Shown piece after piece: positions 1-5,336 of a DNA stretch of 5,336 bases; the stretch's first letter is position 1, and each line of letters starts with the position of its first letter. The stretch is from an uncultured Actinomyces sp. GTDB taxonomy: Bacteria > Actinomycetota > Actinomycetes > Actinomycetales > Actinomycetaceae. Position numbers and translations under genes: made by a program. The notes beneath the pieces were generated by a model. It was not told where the DNA came from, made no database searches, and saw only the letters and a program-made list of their open reading frames with translations. The stretch spans positions 1-5,336 of the forward strand of contig CALIEP010000282.1 of assembly GCA_938022345.1 (NCBI GenBank), in the 5' to 3' direction.

Positions 1-16
1 ACTGAGCTATAGGCCC
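1..16 (-). tRNA. tRNA-Ile 5' end (partial, cut by window edge)
   Basis: Read on the minus strand, the last 16 bases are GGGCCTATAGCTCAGT. This fits the start of an actinobacterial tRNA-Ile(GAU): a 7-nt acceptor half, then U8, the D-stem GCUC at tRNA positions 10-13, A14 and G15. The anticodon lies outside the window, so the isoacceptor is inferred from the 5' sequence and from synteny, because a tRNA-Ile gene usually follows gyrA and the DUF3566 gene in Actinobacteria. tRNA-Ala is the main alternative, since its 5' end can look similar. A promoter candidate lies just upstream and a terminator separates it from the gyrase operon, so it is probably transcribed on its own. Confidence 0.8.
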
Positions 17-43
17 ATTGCCATGCCGAAAGGCACGCGTTAA

Positions 44-72
44 ATAGTACATGCGCATGGTGACTCACGCAA
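44..72 (-). promoter_or_regulatory. candidate sigma-70-type promoter for tRNA-Ile
   Basis: On the minus strand a TTGCGT hexamer (72-67) is followed after exactly 17 nt by TACTAT (49-44). These resemble the -35 TTGACA (first three bases match) and the -10 TANNNT. Transcription would start near position 37, leaving a leader of about 20 nt before the mature tRNA at 16. The leader holds a small 4-bp hairpin (TGCC-TTTC-GGCA, 35-24). A 10-bp palindrome sits inside the promoter spacer. This rests on motif match and position only. Confidence 0.45.
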
Positions 73-115
73 AATTGTTTTCTGGTGACGTCGCCCACTC
101 ATTAGCCTTCCCGCG

Positions 116-159
116 TTGAACCACTAGAAGAACGCCATTGAACCACCATCAGAACGGCC
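116..159. repeat. two-copy imperfect 22-bp tandem repeat
   Basis: Copy 1 (116-137) and copy 2 (138-159) both begin TTGAACCAC and share AGAACG in the second half. About 17 of 22 positions match. The pair lies between the operon terminator and the tRNA-Ile promoter, outside any plausible gene. It could be a binding site for a regulator, a remnant of a duplicated element, or chance. No function can be read from the sequence. Confidence 0.5.
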
Positions 160-167
160 TGAATACA

Positions 168-204
168 CGTGTGGGGGTTGGTGCCGCGCACCAACCCCCA
201 CACG
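168..204 (-). terminator. intrinsic terminator of the gyrB-gyrA-DUF3566 operon
   Basis: A perfect 17-bp inverted repeat (168-184 against 188-204) encloses a 3-nt loop and begins 15 nt after the DUF3566 stop codon. In the minus-strand transcript the stem is followed by UGUAUUC, which has only a weak U-tract, as is common for actinobacterial hairpin terminators. It should end gyrase-operon transcription and insulate the downstream tRNA-Ile. The symmetrical stem could also stop transcripts entering from the other side, but there is no U-tract in that direction. Confidence 0.85.
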
Positions 205-218
205 GTGGAACTTAAAGC

Positions 219-611
219 TCACTCATCCATAAGTGTCACCTTGATGCCACCGACCAGCGAGGCGACCAAGTTGTACAGGAAGGTTCCCAAGGCCGACAGT
301 GCAGTGAGCAGAACGACGTTCATAACCGCAATGAGAGTCGTGTAGGCCATGACCTTCGGAAGCCTGACGTAATCCAGAAGTGAGACCATCTGTGATGCGC
401 CAATGGACTGCAGGAAGCTTTCTGCTGAGGCGAAGACATGCATGGCGTTGAGCATGAGCCACAGGATTATGACTGCAACAACCAGTGCGATACCCAATGC
501 CACGCTGAGCAGGAAGGCAACCTTCATGACTCCCCAGGGGTCAACTCGCACGATGGCGAGGTCAACCTGGCGGGGAAGGTCATCGCGGTCATTCGATGCG
601 TGATCACTCAT
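219..611 (-). CDS. DUF3566-family small membrane protein
   Basis: A 130-aa protein that matches the DUF3566 family found next to gyrA across Actinobacteria (Rv0007 is the neighbour in Mycobacterium). The N-terminal ~20 residues are hydrophilic and probably cytoplasmic. The family-like motif VRVDPWGVMKVAFLLS (21-36) leads into a first membrane helix at about 31-54. A loop of about 33 residues follows, then a second helix at about 88-113 running into the family-typical GTFLYNLVASLVGG (109-122), with a short acidic C-terminus. The ATG overlaps the gyrA stop as ATGA and has an AGGAGG Shine-Dalgarno 7 nt upstream, which points to translational coupling with gyrA. It is the last gene before the terminator. 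The family's molecular function is unknown; co-transcription with gyrase does not by itself show a role in topology. Length and composition look normal. Confidence 0.9.
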   Translation of the reverse strand: MSDHASNDRDDLPRQVDLAIVRVDPWGVMKVAFLLSVALGIALVVAVIILWLMLNAMHVFASAESFLQSIGASQMVSLLDYVRLPKVMAYTTLIAVMNVVLLTALSALGTFLYNLVASLVGGIKVTLMDE

Positions 612-2806
612 TCCTGAACCTCCTGTGAGTCGTCATGCTCTGACGCTACATCCTCAGCAAGGGTTTCGTCATTACTTTGCGAAGAATTGTCCTGCGCTTG
701 AGCGTCTTCGGACTCCTCTTCATCAATGTCGCGCTCGGGGTTACGAGTCACAGCAATGATGCGATCGTTCTCATCGGGACGAGCAAAGATCACACCCATG
801 GTGTTACGCGCAGTCGGGCGCACATCCGAGGCATTGACCTGGACAAGCTTGCCGGACTCGGTGATCACCATGATGTCTTCTTCAGGATCAACAACCAATG
901 CGCCAACAAGCCCGCCACGCTCTTCAACCAGACGACCCACGCGGACACCCATGGTTCCACGACCCTTGGTCGGGTATTCCTCAATGGGAGTGCGCTTGGC
1001 GTAACCGGAATCGGTGACGATCAGCAGGTCCGTTCCCTCGCGAGGAACATCCATGGTCAAGAGCTCATCATCGCCGCGGAACTTCATACCGCGAACGCCG
1101 GAGGTGGAACGACCCATGGGTCGCAGCTGCTCATCCGTTGCGGCGAAGCGCACGGCCTGACCATCACGCGAAACCAGCAGCAGATCGTCATCGGCATTAG
1201 CCAGCTGAGCCGAAACCAGCTCATCCGGCTTGCCCTCTTCGTCCTCACGCAGGTTAACGGCAATGATGCCGCCGCTTCGCGGAGAGTTGTACATCTCCAG
1301 CGGGGTCTTCTTCACGAGGCCGGACTTCGTTGCCAGCACCAAGTACTGTGCGTCCTCGTAGGTGCGGATCGCCAAGACCTGCGCAATGCGCTCTTCCGGC
1401 TGGAATGCCAGAAGATTTGCAACGTGCTGACCCTTGGCATCGCGACCGCCTTCGGGAATCTCGTAGGCCTTCGCACGGTACACGCGACCGAGGTTTGTGA
1501 AGAACAGCAGCAAGTGGTGCGTGGTCGTGACAAAGAAGTGCTCAACCACGTCATCGCCGCGCAGCTGGGTGCCGCGAACTCCCTTACCGCCTCGTTTCTG
1601 AGAACGGTAGTTGTCAGTACGAGTGCGCTTTGCGAAGCCATCGCGGGTGATGGTGACGACAACATCCTCTTCGGGGATGAGGTCTTCCATCGACATTTCC
1701 CCATCGAAGGGAACGATGGTGGTACGGCGCTCATCGCCGAACTTCTCAACGATTTCGCCGAGTTCTTCGGAGATGATTGCGCGCTGACGCTCGGGCTTGG
1801 CCAAAATATCCTGCAGATCTTCAACGCGTGCCTGAAGCTCGGCGTGCTCATTCAAGATCTTCTGACGTTCCAGAGCTGCCAGGCGGCGCAGCTGCAGGGC
1901 CAGGATTGCGTCGGCTTGGATCTCATCGACATCCAGCAGCTCCATCAAGCCACTGCGCGCCTCATCGACCGTGGGTGAACGACGGATCAGGGCAATGACC
2001 TCGTCCAATGCATCCAGGGCCTTGAGGTAGCCGTTCAAGATGTGCAGACGCTCTTGAGCCTTACGCAGACGGAACTGCGTACGGCGCACAATCACGTCGA
2101 TCTGGTGAGCAACCCAGTGACGGATAAAACCATCAATCGACAGGGTTCGCGGAACACCGTCAACCAAGGCCAGCATGTTCGCCGAGAAGTTCTCTTGCAA
2201 GGAGGTGCGCTTGTAGAGGTTGTTCAAAACAACCTTCGCAACAGCGTCACGCTTCAAGACGATCACCAAACGCTGACCGGTACGTCCCGAAGTCTCATCG
2301 CGAATATCTGCGATGCCCTGGATCTGACCGTCGCGAACCAGCTGAGCGATCTTGTCAGCGAGGTTGTCGGGGTTGACCTGGTAGGGCAGTTCGGTGACCA
2401 CCAAGCACTGGCGTCCCTGGATCTCTTCAACGCTAACAACGGCTCGCTGAGTGATGGAGCCGCGTCCCGTACGGTAGGCATCCTCAATTCCACGGTGGCC
2501 CAAAATCGTTGCGCCGGTTGGGAAATCGGGGCCGGGAATGAGCTTGATCAGAGCGTCAAGCAGTTCTTCGCGCGAGGCCTCGGGGTTGTCCAGCGCCCAC
2601 TGCACGCCGCGTGCGACTTCACGCAGGTTGTGCGGAGGGATTCGGGTGGCCATACCGACGGCAATACCTTCCGAACCATTAACCAAGACATTGGGGAATC
2701 GAGAGGGAAGAATGGTCGGTTCCTGGTTGCGGCCATCGTAGTTGTCCTGGAAATCAACGCATTCTTCGTCGATATCGCGGACCATTTCCATGGCAAGGGG
2801 TGCCAT
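608..2806 (-). CDS. gyrA: GyrA C-terminal part (732 aa from the first downstream ATG)
   Basis: This is the open frame downstream of the internal stop, counted from its first ATG (residue 137 of full GyrA). It holds most of the breakage-reunion core, the coiled-coil gate, the GyrA box and the beta-pinwheel. The ATG follows codons for PRYTECK, so a product starting here would miss the catalytic Tyr by five residues. I see no Shine-Dalgarno before it. Between the stop and this ATG the only near-start codons in frame are CTG (2893 and 2881). The start is an artefact of the internal stop, not a convincing gene start. Confidence 0.45.
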   Translation of the reverse strand: MAPLAMEMVRDIDEECVDFQDNYDGRNQEPTILPSRFPNVLVNGSEGIAVGMATRIPPHNLREVARGVQWALDNPEASREELLDALIKLIPGPDFPTGATILGHRGIEDAYRTGRGSITQRAVVSVEEIQGRQCLVVTELPYQVNPDNLADKIAQLVRDGQIQGIADIRDETSGRTGQRLVIVLKRDAVAKVVLNNLYKRTSLQENFSANMLALVDGVPRTLSIDGFIRHWVAHQIDVIVRRTQFRLRKAQERLHILNGYLKALDALDEVIALIRRSPTVDEARSGLMELLDVDEIQADAILALQLRRLAALERQKILNEHAELQARVEDLQDILAKPERQRAIISEELGEIVEKFGDERRTTIVPFDGEMSMEDLIPEEDVVVTITRDGFAKRTRTDNYRSQKRGGKGVRGTQLRGDDVVEHFFVTTTHHLLLFFTNLGRVYRAKAYEIPEGGRDAKGQHVANLLAFQPEERIAQVLAIRTYEDAQYLVLATKSGLVKKTPLEMYNSPRSGGIIAVNLREDEEGKPDELVSAQLANADDDLLLVSRDGQAVRFAATDEQLRPMGRSTSGVRGMKFRGDDELLTMDVPREGTDLLIVTDSGYAKRTPIEEYPTKGRGTMGVRVGRLVEERGGLVGALVVDPEEDIMVITESGKLVQVNASDVRPTARNTMGVIFARPDENDRIIAVTRNPERDIDEEESEDAQAQDNSSQSNDETLAEDVASEHDDSQEVQE
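619..624 (-). promoter_or_regulatory. Shine-Dalgarno of the DUF3566 gene
   Basis: AGGAGG lies on the minus strand inside the last codons of gyrA, 7 nt before the ATG at 611. This strong site fixes the start choice. With the 4-nt ATGA overlap it suggests that ribosomes ending gyrA restart here. Confidence 0.8.
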
Positions 2807-2878
2807 CTTACATTCGGTGTAACGGGGTGCTGCCGGGCCGAGGTTACCGGGGGTACCGAAGTTACCCTGACCTGCTAC

Positions 2879-2901
2879 CAGCGTAGCGCGCAGCTACCAG
2901 G
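2879..2901 (-). other. altered codon cluster with internal stop in gyrA
   Basis: After TGG (Trp106) the minus strand reads TAG CTG CGC GCT ACG, then CTG GTA. Close relatives encode Ser-Leu-Arg-Tyr-Pro-Leu-Val here, and E. coli Ser-Leu-Arg-Tyr-Met-Leu-Val. Ser becomes stop, and Tyr-Pro becomes Ala-Thr, while the number of codons is unchanged. The patch contains CTGGTAGC twice (2900-2893 and 2881-2874) and a GTAGC/GCTAC inverted repeat (2897-2893 and 2887-2883). The flanking codons on both sides match the family exactly. Confidence 0.85.
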
Positions 2902-3214
2902 GCTGCACGAGGCGTGCGAGCGCGTCGTAGATCGCCGCGTCACCGTGCGGGTGGTAGTTACCCATGACGTCACCGACGATACGCGATGACTTGGAGAATG
3001 AAGAGGTGGGACGGTAACCACCGTCGTACATCGCGTAGAGAATGCGGCGGTGCACGGGCTTGAGTCCGTCACGAACGTCGGGCAGCGCGCGCCCGACGAT
3101 CACGCTCATTGCGTAGTCGAGGTAGGAGCGCTGCATTTCCTTTTGCAGGTCGACCTGGCGAATACGTTCGATGTCGCGGATGTGTTCGGCATCGACTGTC
3201 TGTTCGTCGCTCAC
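2894..3214 (-). CDS. gyrA: GyrA N-terminal fragment (106 aa) as literally encoded
   Basis: If the TAG at codon 107 is real and not read through, translation from GTG 3214 yields 106 residues ending ...ALARLVQPW. The fragment has the GyrB-contacting N-terminal arm and part of the winged-helix fold, including the quinolone-region residues Ala93 and Asp97. It lacks Tyr132 and everything after it, so it cannot cleave DNA. It would be a non-functional or interfering peptide. It is listed separately because automatic annotation would probably report it as its own gene. Confidence 0.6.
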   Translation of the reverse strand: MSDEQTVDAEHIRDIERIRQVDLQKEMQRSYLDYAMSVIVGRALPDVRDGLKPVHRRILYAMYDGGYRPTSSFSKSSRIVGDVMGNYHPHGDAAIYDALARLVQPW

Positions 3215-3219
3215 TTTGG

Positions 3220-3225
3220 TCCTTC
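3220..3225 (-). promoter_or_regulatory. Shine-Dalgarno of gyrA
   Basis: GAAGGA on the minus strand lies 5 nt before the GTG at 3214. It supports GTG as the gyrA start, since no ATG lies in frame nearby and the next Met is residue 27, inside the conserved N-terminal arm. Confidence 0.75.
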
Positions 3226-3240
3226 GTTTCGTTTTCTACT

Positions 3241-3271
3241 GACGAGGCCGCGCGTGCATTGCGGCCCCATC
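3241..3271 (-). promoter_or_regulatory. stem-loop between gyrB and gyrA
   Basis: The 65-bp spacer holds a perfect GGCCGC/GCGGCC arm pair (3246-3251 with 3261-3266) and a 9-nt loop. In the minus-strand RNA the stem extends to 11 pairs (3241-3251 with 3261-3271) through two G-U wobbles. On the plus strand those would be C-A mismatches, so the fold favours the gyrBA transcript. It begins 8 nt after the gyrB stop. No U-tract follows, so it is not a standard terminator. It could be a partial attenuator, a processing site, or a shield for the gyrB 3' end. Confidence 0.6.
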
Positions 3272-3279
3272 GCTGGGCT

Positions 3280-5310
3280 TTAGATGTCGAGGAAGCGCAC
3301 GTCGGTGGCGTTGCGCTGGATAAACGTGCGGCGCCTCTCGACGTCGTCACCCATCAAGATGGTGAAGGTCTCATCGGCATCTGCTGCATCTTCGAGAGTG
3401 ACCTGCTTGAGGATGCGGTGCTGAGGATCCATGGTGGTTTCCCACAGCTCGTGATCATTCATCTCACCCAGACCCTTGTAGCGCTGGATGCCGCCTTCCT
3501 TGGGAAGCCTGCGGTTCGCAGCAGCTCCCGCGGCAAGCATCTCGTCGCGTTCCTTGTCCGAGTAGGCGAATTCGTGCTCCGCATTCGACCACTTGATGCG
3601 GTACAGCGGAGGCATAGCGATGAAGGTGTGTCCCTGTTCAACCAGTGGACGCATGTAACGGAAGAGCAGCGTGAGCAACAGAGTTGCGATGTGCTGGCCG
3701 TCCACGTCGGCATCCGCCATGATGACGATCTTGCCGTAGCGCAGCTTCGACAGATCGAAATCCTCACCAATTCCGGTGCCGAAAGCGGTGATCAGGGAGC
3801 GAATCGTATCCGAGCTCAGGGCGCGGTCCAGGCGAGCCTTTTCCACGTTCAAAATCTTGCCTCGGATCGGCAAAATTGCCTGGTGTTCAGGGTCGCGTCC
3901 GCCGACGGCCGAACCGCCTGCGGAGTCACCCTCGACGATGAAGATTTCGCATTCTGAGGGCACTCGCGAGGAGCAGTCGCGCAGCTTGCCGGGCATCGAG
4001 GCCGATTCCAGAACGCCCTTACGACGGGTAGCCTCACGCGCCTTTCGTGCCGCAACGCGAGCGGCCTGAGCAGCCTGACCCTTCGAAATAATGGCTTTCG
4101 CATCTGCGGGGTGCGCGTCAAACCAGTCGGTGAGCTTGGAGTAGACCTGCTGCTGAACGAAAGTACGAGCTTCAGTGTTTCCAAGCTTCGTCTTCGTCTG
4201 ACCTTCGAACTGGGGCTCGGTGAGCTTGATGGAGATGACGGCGGTGAGGCCTTCACGCACATCGTCACCGGTGAGGTTGTCGTCCTTGTCGCGGATGATG
4301 CCCTTTTCGCGCCCATAGCGGTTCACCAGCGAAGTCAGCGCTGTACGGAAGCCTTCTTCGTGCATGCCACCTTCGGTGGTGTTGATGGTGTTGGCGAAGG
4401 TGTGAACCGACGAGGAATACGAGGTGGTCCACTGCATGGCGATTTCCACGCTCATGGTGCCCTCGTCGTTTTCCGCTTCGAAGTCGATGATGTCAGCGTT
4501 AATCGCTTCGGTCTTCTTCGCTGAATCTAGGTACTCCACGTAGTCACGCAGACCGTGCTCGTACATGTAGGAGACCTGACGGAATCCCTTGTGCTTTTCT
4601 TCCGAGGCCTGCTCGTCGCCCGCGATTTCGTCGCCTTCATCCGTGGCAGTTTCGCGCTCATCGGTCAGGGTGATACGCAATCCCTTGTTGAGGAATGCCA
4701 TCTGCTGGAAGCGCTGACGCATGGTTTCGAAATCGAAGACGGTGGTCTCAAAGATTTCGGGATCCGGGTAGAAAGTTTGTGTCGTTCCGGTTTCAGTGGT
4801 CTCTTCACCACGAACCAATTCGGTAATGGGGTGACCGCCGTTAGCAAAGGACATCCGCCATACGTATCCCTGCCTGCGAATCTCCGTGTCAACACGCGTA
4901 GACAAGGCATTCACAACCGAAATACCCACACCGTGAAGACCGCCGGAAACCGCGTAACCGCCACCGCCGAACTTACCGCCCGCGTGCAGGATGGTCATGA
5001 CGACCTCAACCGTTGGCTTGTGCTCGGTCGGGTGCTCATCAACGGGAATACCGCGTCCGTTATCGACGACGCGAACGCCGCCATCGGCCAAGATCGTGAC
5101 CTCAATGTGGTCCGCGTAGCCAGCCAAGGCCTCGTCAACGGAGTTATCTACAACCTCATACACCAGGTGATGTAAGCCGCGCTCACCGGTTGACCCGATG
5201 TACATACCGGGGCGCTTACGCACCGCCTCCAAACCTTCGAGGACGGTGATATCTGACGCGCCGTAGCCGTCTGATCCGTCATCGACTGTTGGTTCTTGCG
5301 TTTCAGCCAC
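3280..5310 (-). CDS. gyrB: DNA gyrase subunit B
   Basis: GyrB supplies ATP hydrolysis and the metal-binding TOPRIM half of the gyrase cleavage centre. The 676-aa length is normal. The GHKL ATPase domain shows YEVVDNSVDEAL with the general-base Glu52 and Mg-binding Asn56, VVDNGRGIP (Asp83), the ATP lid GGKFGGGGYAVSGGLHGVG (111-129) and the transducer motif QTKTKLGN with Lys373. An acidic low-complexity insert sits near 217-240, as in other actinobacterial GyrBs. The TOPRIM domain shows EGDSAGGSA (Glu460) and MADADVDG (Asp533, Asp535, Asp537), followed by QRYKGLGEM (609-617) and the terminal DVRFLDI. The start is GTG, with GAGGGGAG 7 nt upstream. Unusual residues are Val469, where most GyrBs have Lys after EGDSAGGSA, and Gly526, where His is usual in RYH. 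GyrA follows after 65 bp in the same direction. The enzyme acts on the nucleoid and is the target of coumarins and quinolones. Confidence 0.98.
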   Translation of the reverse strand: MAETQEPTVDDGSDGYGASDITVLEGLEAVRKRPGMYIGSTGERGLHHLVYEVVDNSVDEALAGYADHIEVTILADGGVRVVDNGRGIPVDEHPTEHKPTVEVVMTILHAGGKFGGGGYAVSGGLHGVGISVVNALSTRVDTEIRRQGYVWRMSFANGGHPITELVRGEETTETGTTQTFYPDPEIFETTVFDFETMRQRFQQMAFLNKGLRITLTDERETATDEGDEIAGDEQASEEKHKGFRQVSYMYEHGLRDYVEYLDSAKKTEAINADIIDFEAENDEGTMSVEIAMQWTTSYSSSVHTFANTINTTEGGMHEEGFRTALTSLVNRYGREKGIIRDKDDNLTGDDVREGLTAVISIKLTEPQFEGQTKTKLGNTEARTFVQQQVYSKLTDWFDAHPADAKAIISKGQAAQAARVAARKAREATRRKGVLESASMPGKLRDCSSRVPSECEIFIVEGDSAGGSAVGGRDPEHQAILPIRGKILNVEKARLDRALSSDTIRSLITAFGTGIGEDFDLSKLRYGKIVIMADADVDGQHIATLLLTLLFRYMRPLVEQGHTFIAMPPLYRIKWSNAEHEFAYSDKERDEMLAAGAAANRRLPKEGGIQRYKGLGEMNDHELWETTMDPQHRILKQVTLEDAADADETFTILMGDDVERRRTFIQRNATDVRFLDI

Positions 5311-5317
5311 CTAATGG

Positions 5318-5325
5318 CTCCCCTC
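5318..5325 (-). promoter_or_regulatory. Shine-Dalgarno of gyrB
   Basis: GAGGGGAG on the minus strand lies 7 nt before the GTG at 5310 and supports that start. The only nearby ATG (5327-5325) is out of frame. The operon promoter and the upstream gene (recF or a DUF721-type gene in many relatives) lie beyond the window. Confidence 0.75.
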
Positions 5326-5336
5326 ATTCTTCACCC

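Larger units (their letters stand above)
608..3214 (-). pseudogene. gyrA: gyrA, DNA gyrase subunit A, interrupted by an in-frame TAG at codon 107
   Basis: GyrA is the breakage-reunion subunit of A2B2 gyrase. The frame runs from GTG 3214 to TGA 608, 869 codons including the final stop, which is normal for Actinobacteria, with one internal stop at 2896-2894. Visible parts: N-terminal arm and winged-helix region with LKPVHRRILYAM (51-62); quinolone region HPHGDAAIYD (88-97); catalytic Tyr132 in PRYTE; the tower and coiled-coil region to about 500; the GyrA box QKRGGKG (539-545); beta-pinwheel blades to about 825; and an acidic tail (about 826-868). GTG is chosen because GAAGGA sits 5 nt upstream and the protein starts at the expected distance from conserved blocks. 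The stop replaces a nearly invariant Ser, and Tyr110-Pro111 read Ala-Thr, yet the frame is the same before and after. No other decay is visible and the gene is essential, so a sequence error or a very recent lesion is likelier than true pseudogenization. Confidence 0.9.

Noticed and set aside
17..167. Small gene in the gap before tRNA-Ile
   Set aside because: No frame with a start, ribosome binding site and reasonable length is visible in this roughly 150-bp stretch; only the tandem repeat and promoter-like motifs can be supported.
677..1978. 433-codon open frame on the plus strand, antisense to gyrA
   Set aside because: It lies fully opposite the conserved gyrA pinwheel region. It has no recognisable domain or neighbours on that strand, and long antisense frames are common opposite GC-rich conserved genes.
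2806..2896. Frameshift as the cause of the split gyrA
   Set aside because: The codons before the TAG and after it are in the same frame (2896 minus 2806 is a multiple of three) and the residue count matches relatives, so this is a stop with local substitutions, not a net frameshift.
2879..2901. Insertion-sequence footprint or intein/intron scar at the gyrA lesion
   Set aside because: The segment has the normal number of codons and no extra target duplication. Actinobacterial GyrA inteins insert at the active-site Tyr further on, and nothing is inserted here.
2042..2989. 315-codon open frame on the plus strand, crossing the gyrA lesion
   Set aside because: It is antisense to conserved gyrA codons with no recognisable protein family. 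Its passing through the lesion follows from the lesion preserving length.
3109..3957. 282-codon open frame on the plus strand opposite gyrB
   Set aside because: It is a shadow of the gyrB TOPRIM region; the composition is that of reverse-complemented conserved codons and no family is recognised.
5144..5152. TTATCTACA, one mismatch from a DnaA box
   Set aside because: It is the complement of the codons for the invariant VVDNS motif of GyrB, it occurs singly, and no cluster or AT-rich unwinding element is present.

Overview
The window carries the DNA gyrase locus of an actinobacterium. It reads entirely on the minus strand in the order gyrB, gyrA, a small DUF3566-type membrane protein gene, a terminator, then the first 16 nt of a tRNA-Ile gene cut by the window edge. 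This gyrB-gyrA-DUF3566-tRNA-Ile order is characteristic of Actinobacteria. The GyrA signature QPW..., the HPHGDAAIYD quinolone region, the GTG starts and the moderately high GC suggest an Actinomycetaceae-like member. The family-level placement is inference from remembered protein similarity.

Layout in transcription order (right to left). Positions 5336-5311 are the gyrB leader with a clear Shine-Dalgarno. Positions 5310-3280 are an intact 676-aa GyrB. Positions 3279-3215 are a 65-bp spacer with a strong stem-loop that is better paired in the gyrBA transcript than in its complement. Positions 3214-608 are gyrA. Positions 611-219 are the DUF3566 gene, which overlaps the gyrA stop by 4 nt (ATGA) and has its Shine-Dalgarno inside gyrA. 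Positions 204-168 are a 17-bp terminator stem. Positions 167-17 are an intergenic stretch with an imperfect 22-bp tandem repeat and a plausible promoter for tRNA-Ile, whose 5' end is at 16-1.

The striking feature is in gyrA. Its reading frame is continuous over 869 codons except for one in-frame TAG at codon 107, in a nearly invariant segment (QPW-S-L-R-Y-P-L-V in relatives). Two of the next four codons are also changed (expected Tyr-Pro reads Ala-Thr), while the flanks are perfectly conserved. The altered patch forms short direct and inverted repeats, which looks like a local templated rearrangement, or an assembly or sequencing artefact. As written, the gene yields a 106-aa fragment without the catalytic Tyr132, and the first downstream ATG also lies beyond that Tyr. 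Gyrase is essential and the rest of gyrA shows no decay, so a sequence error or a very recent event is more likely than a long-standing pseudogene.

GyrB (ATPase and TOPRIM) and GyrA (breakage-reunion and beta-pinwheel) would form the A2B2 gyrase that negatively supercoils DNA. The DUF3566 protein is a conserved membrane neighbour of unknown function. I see no mobile element, CRISPR array, defence system or new multi-gene system in this window.
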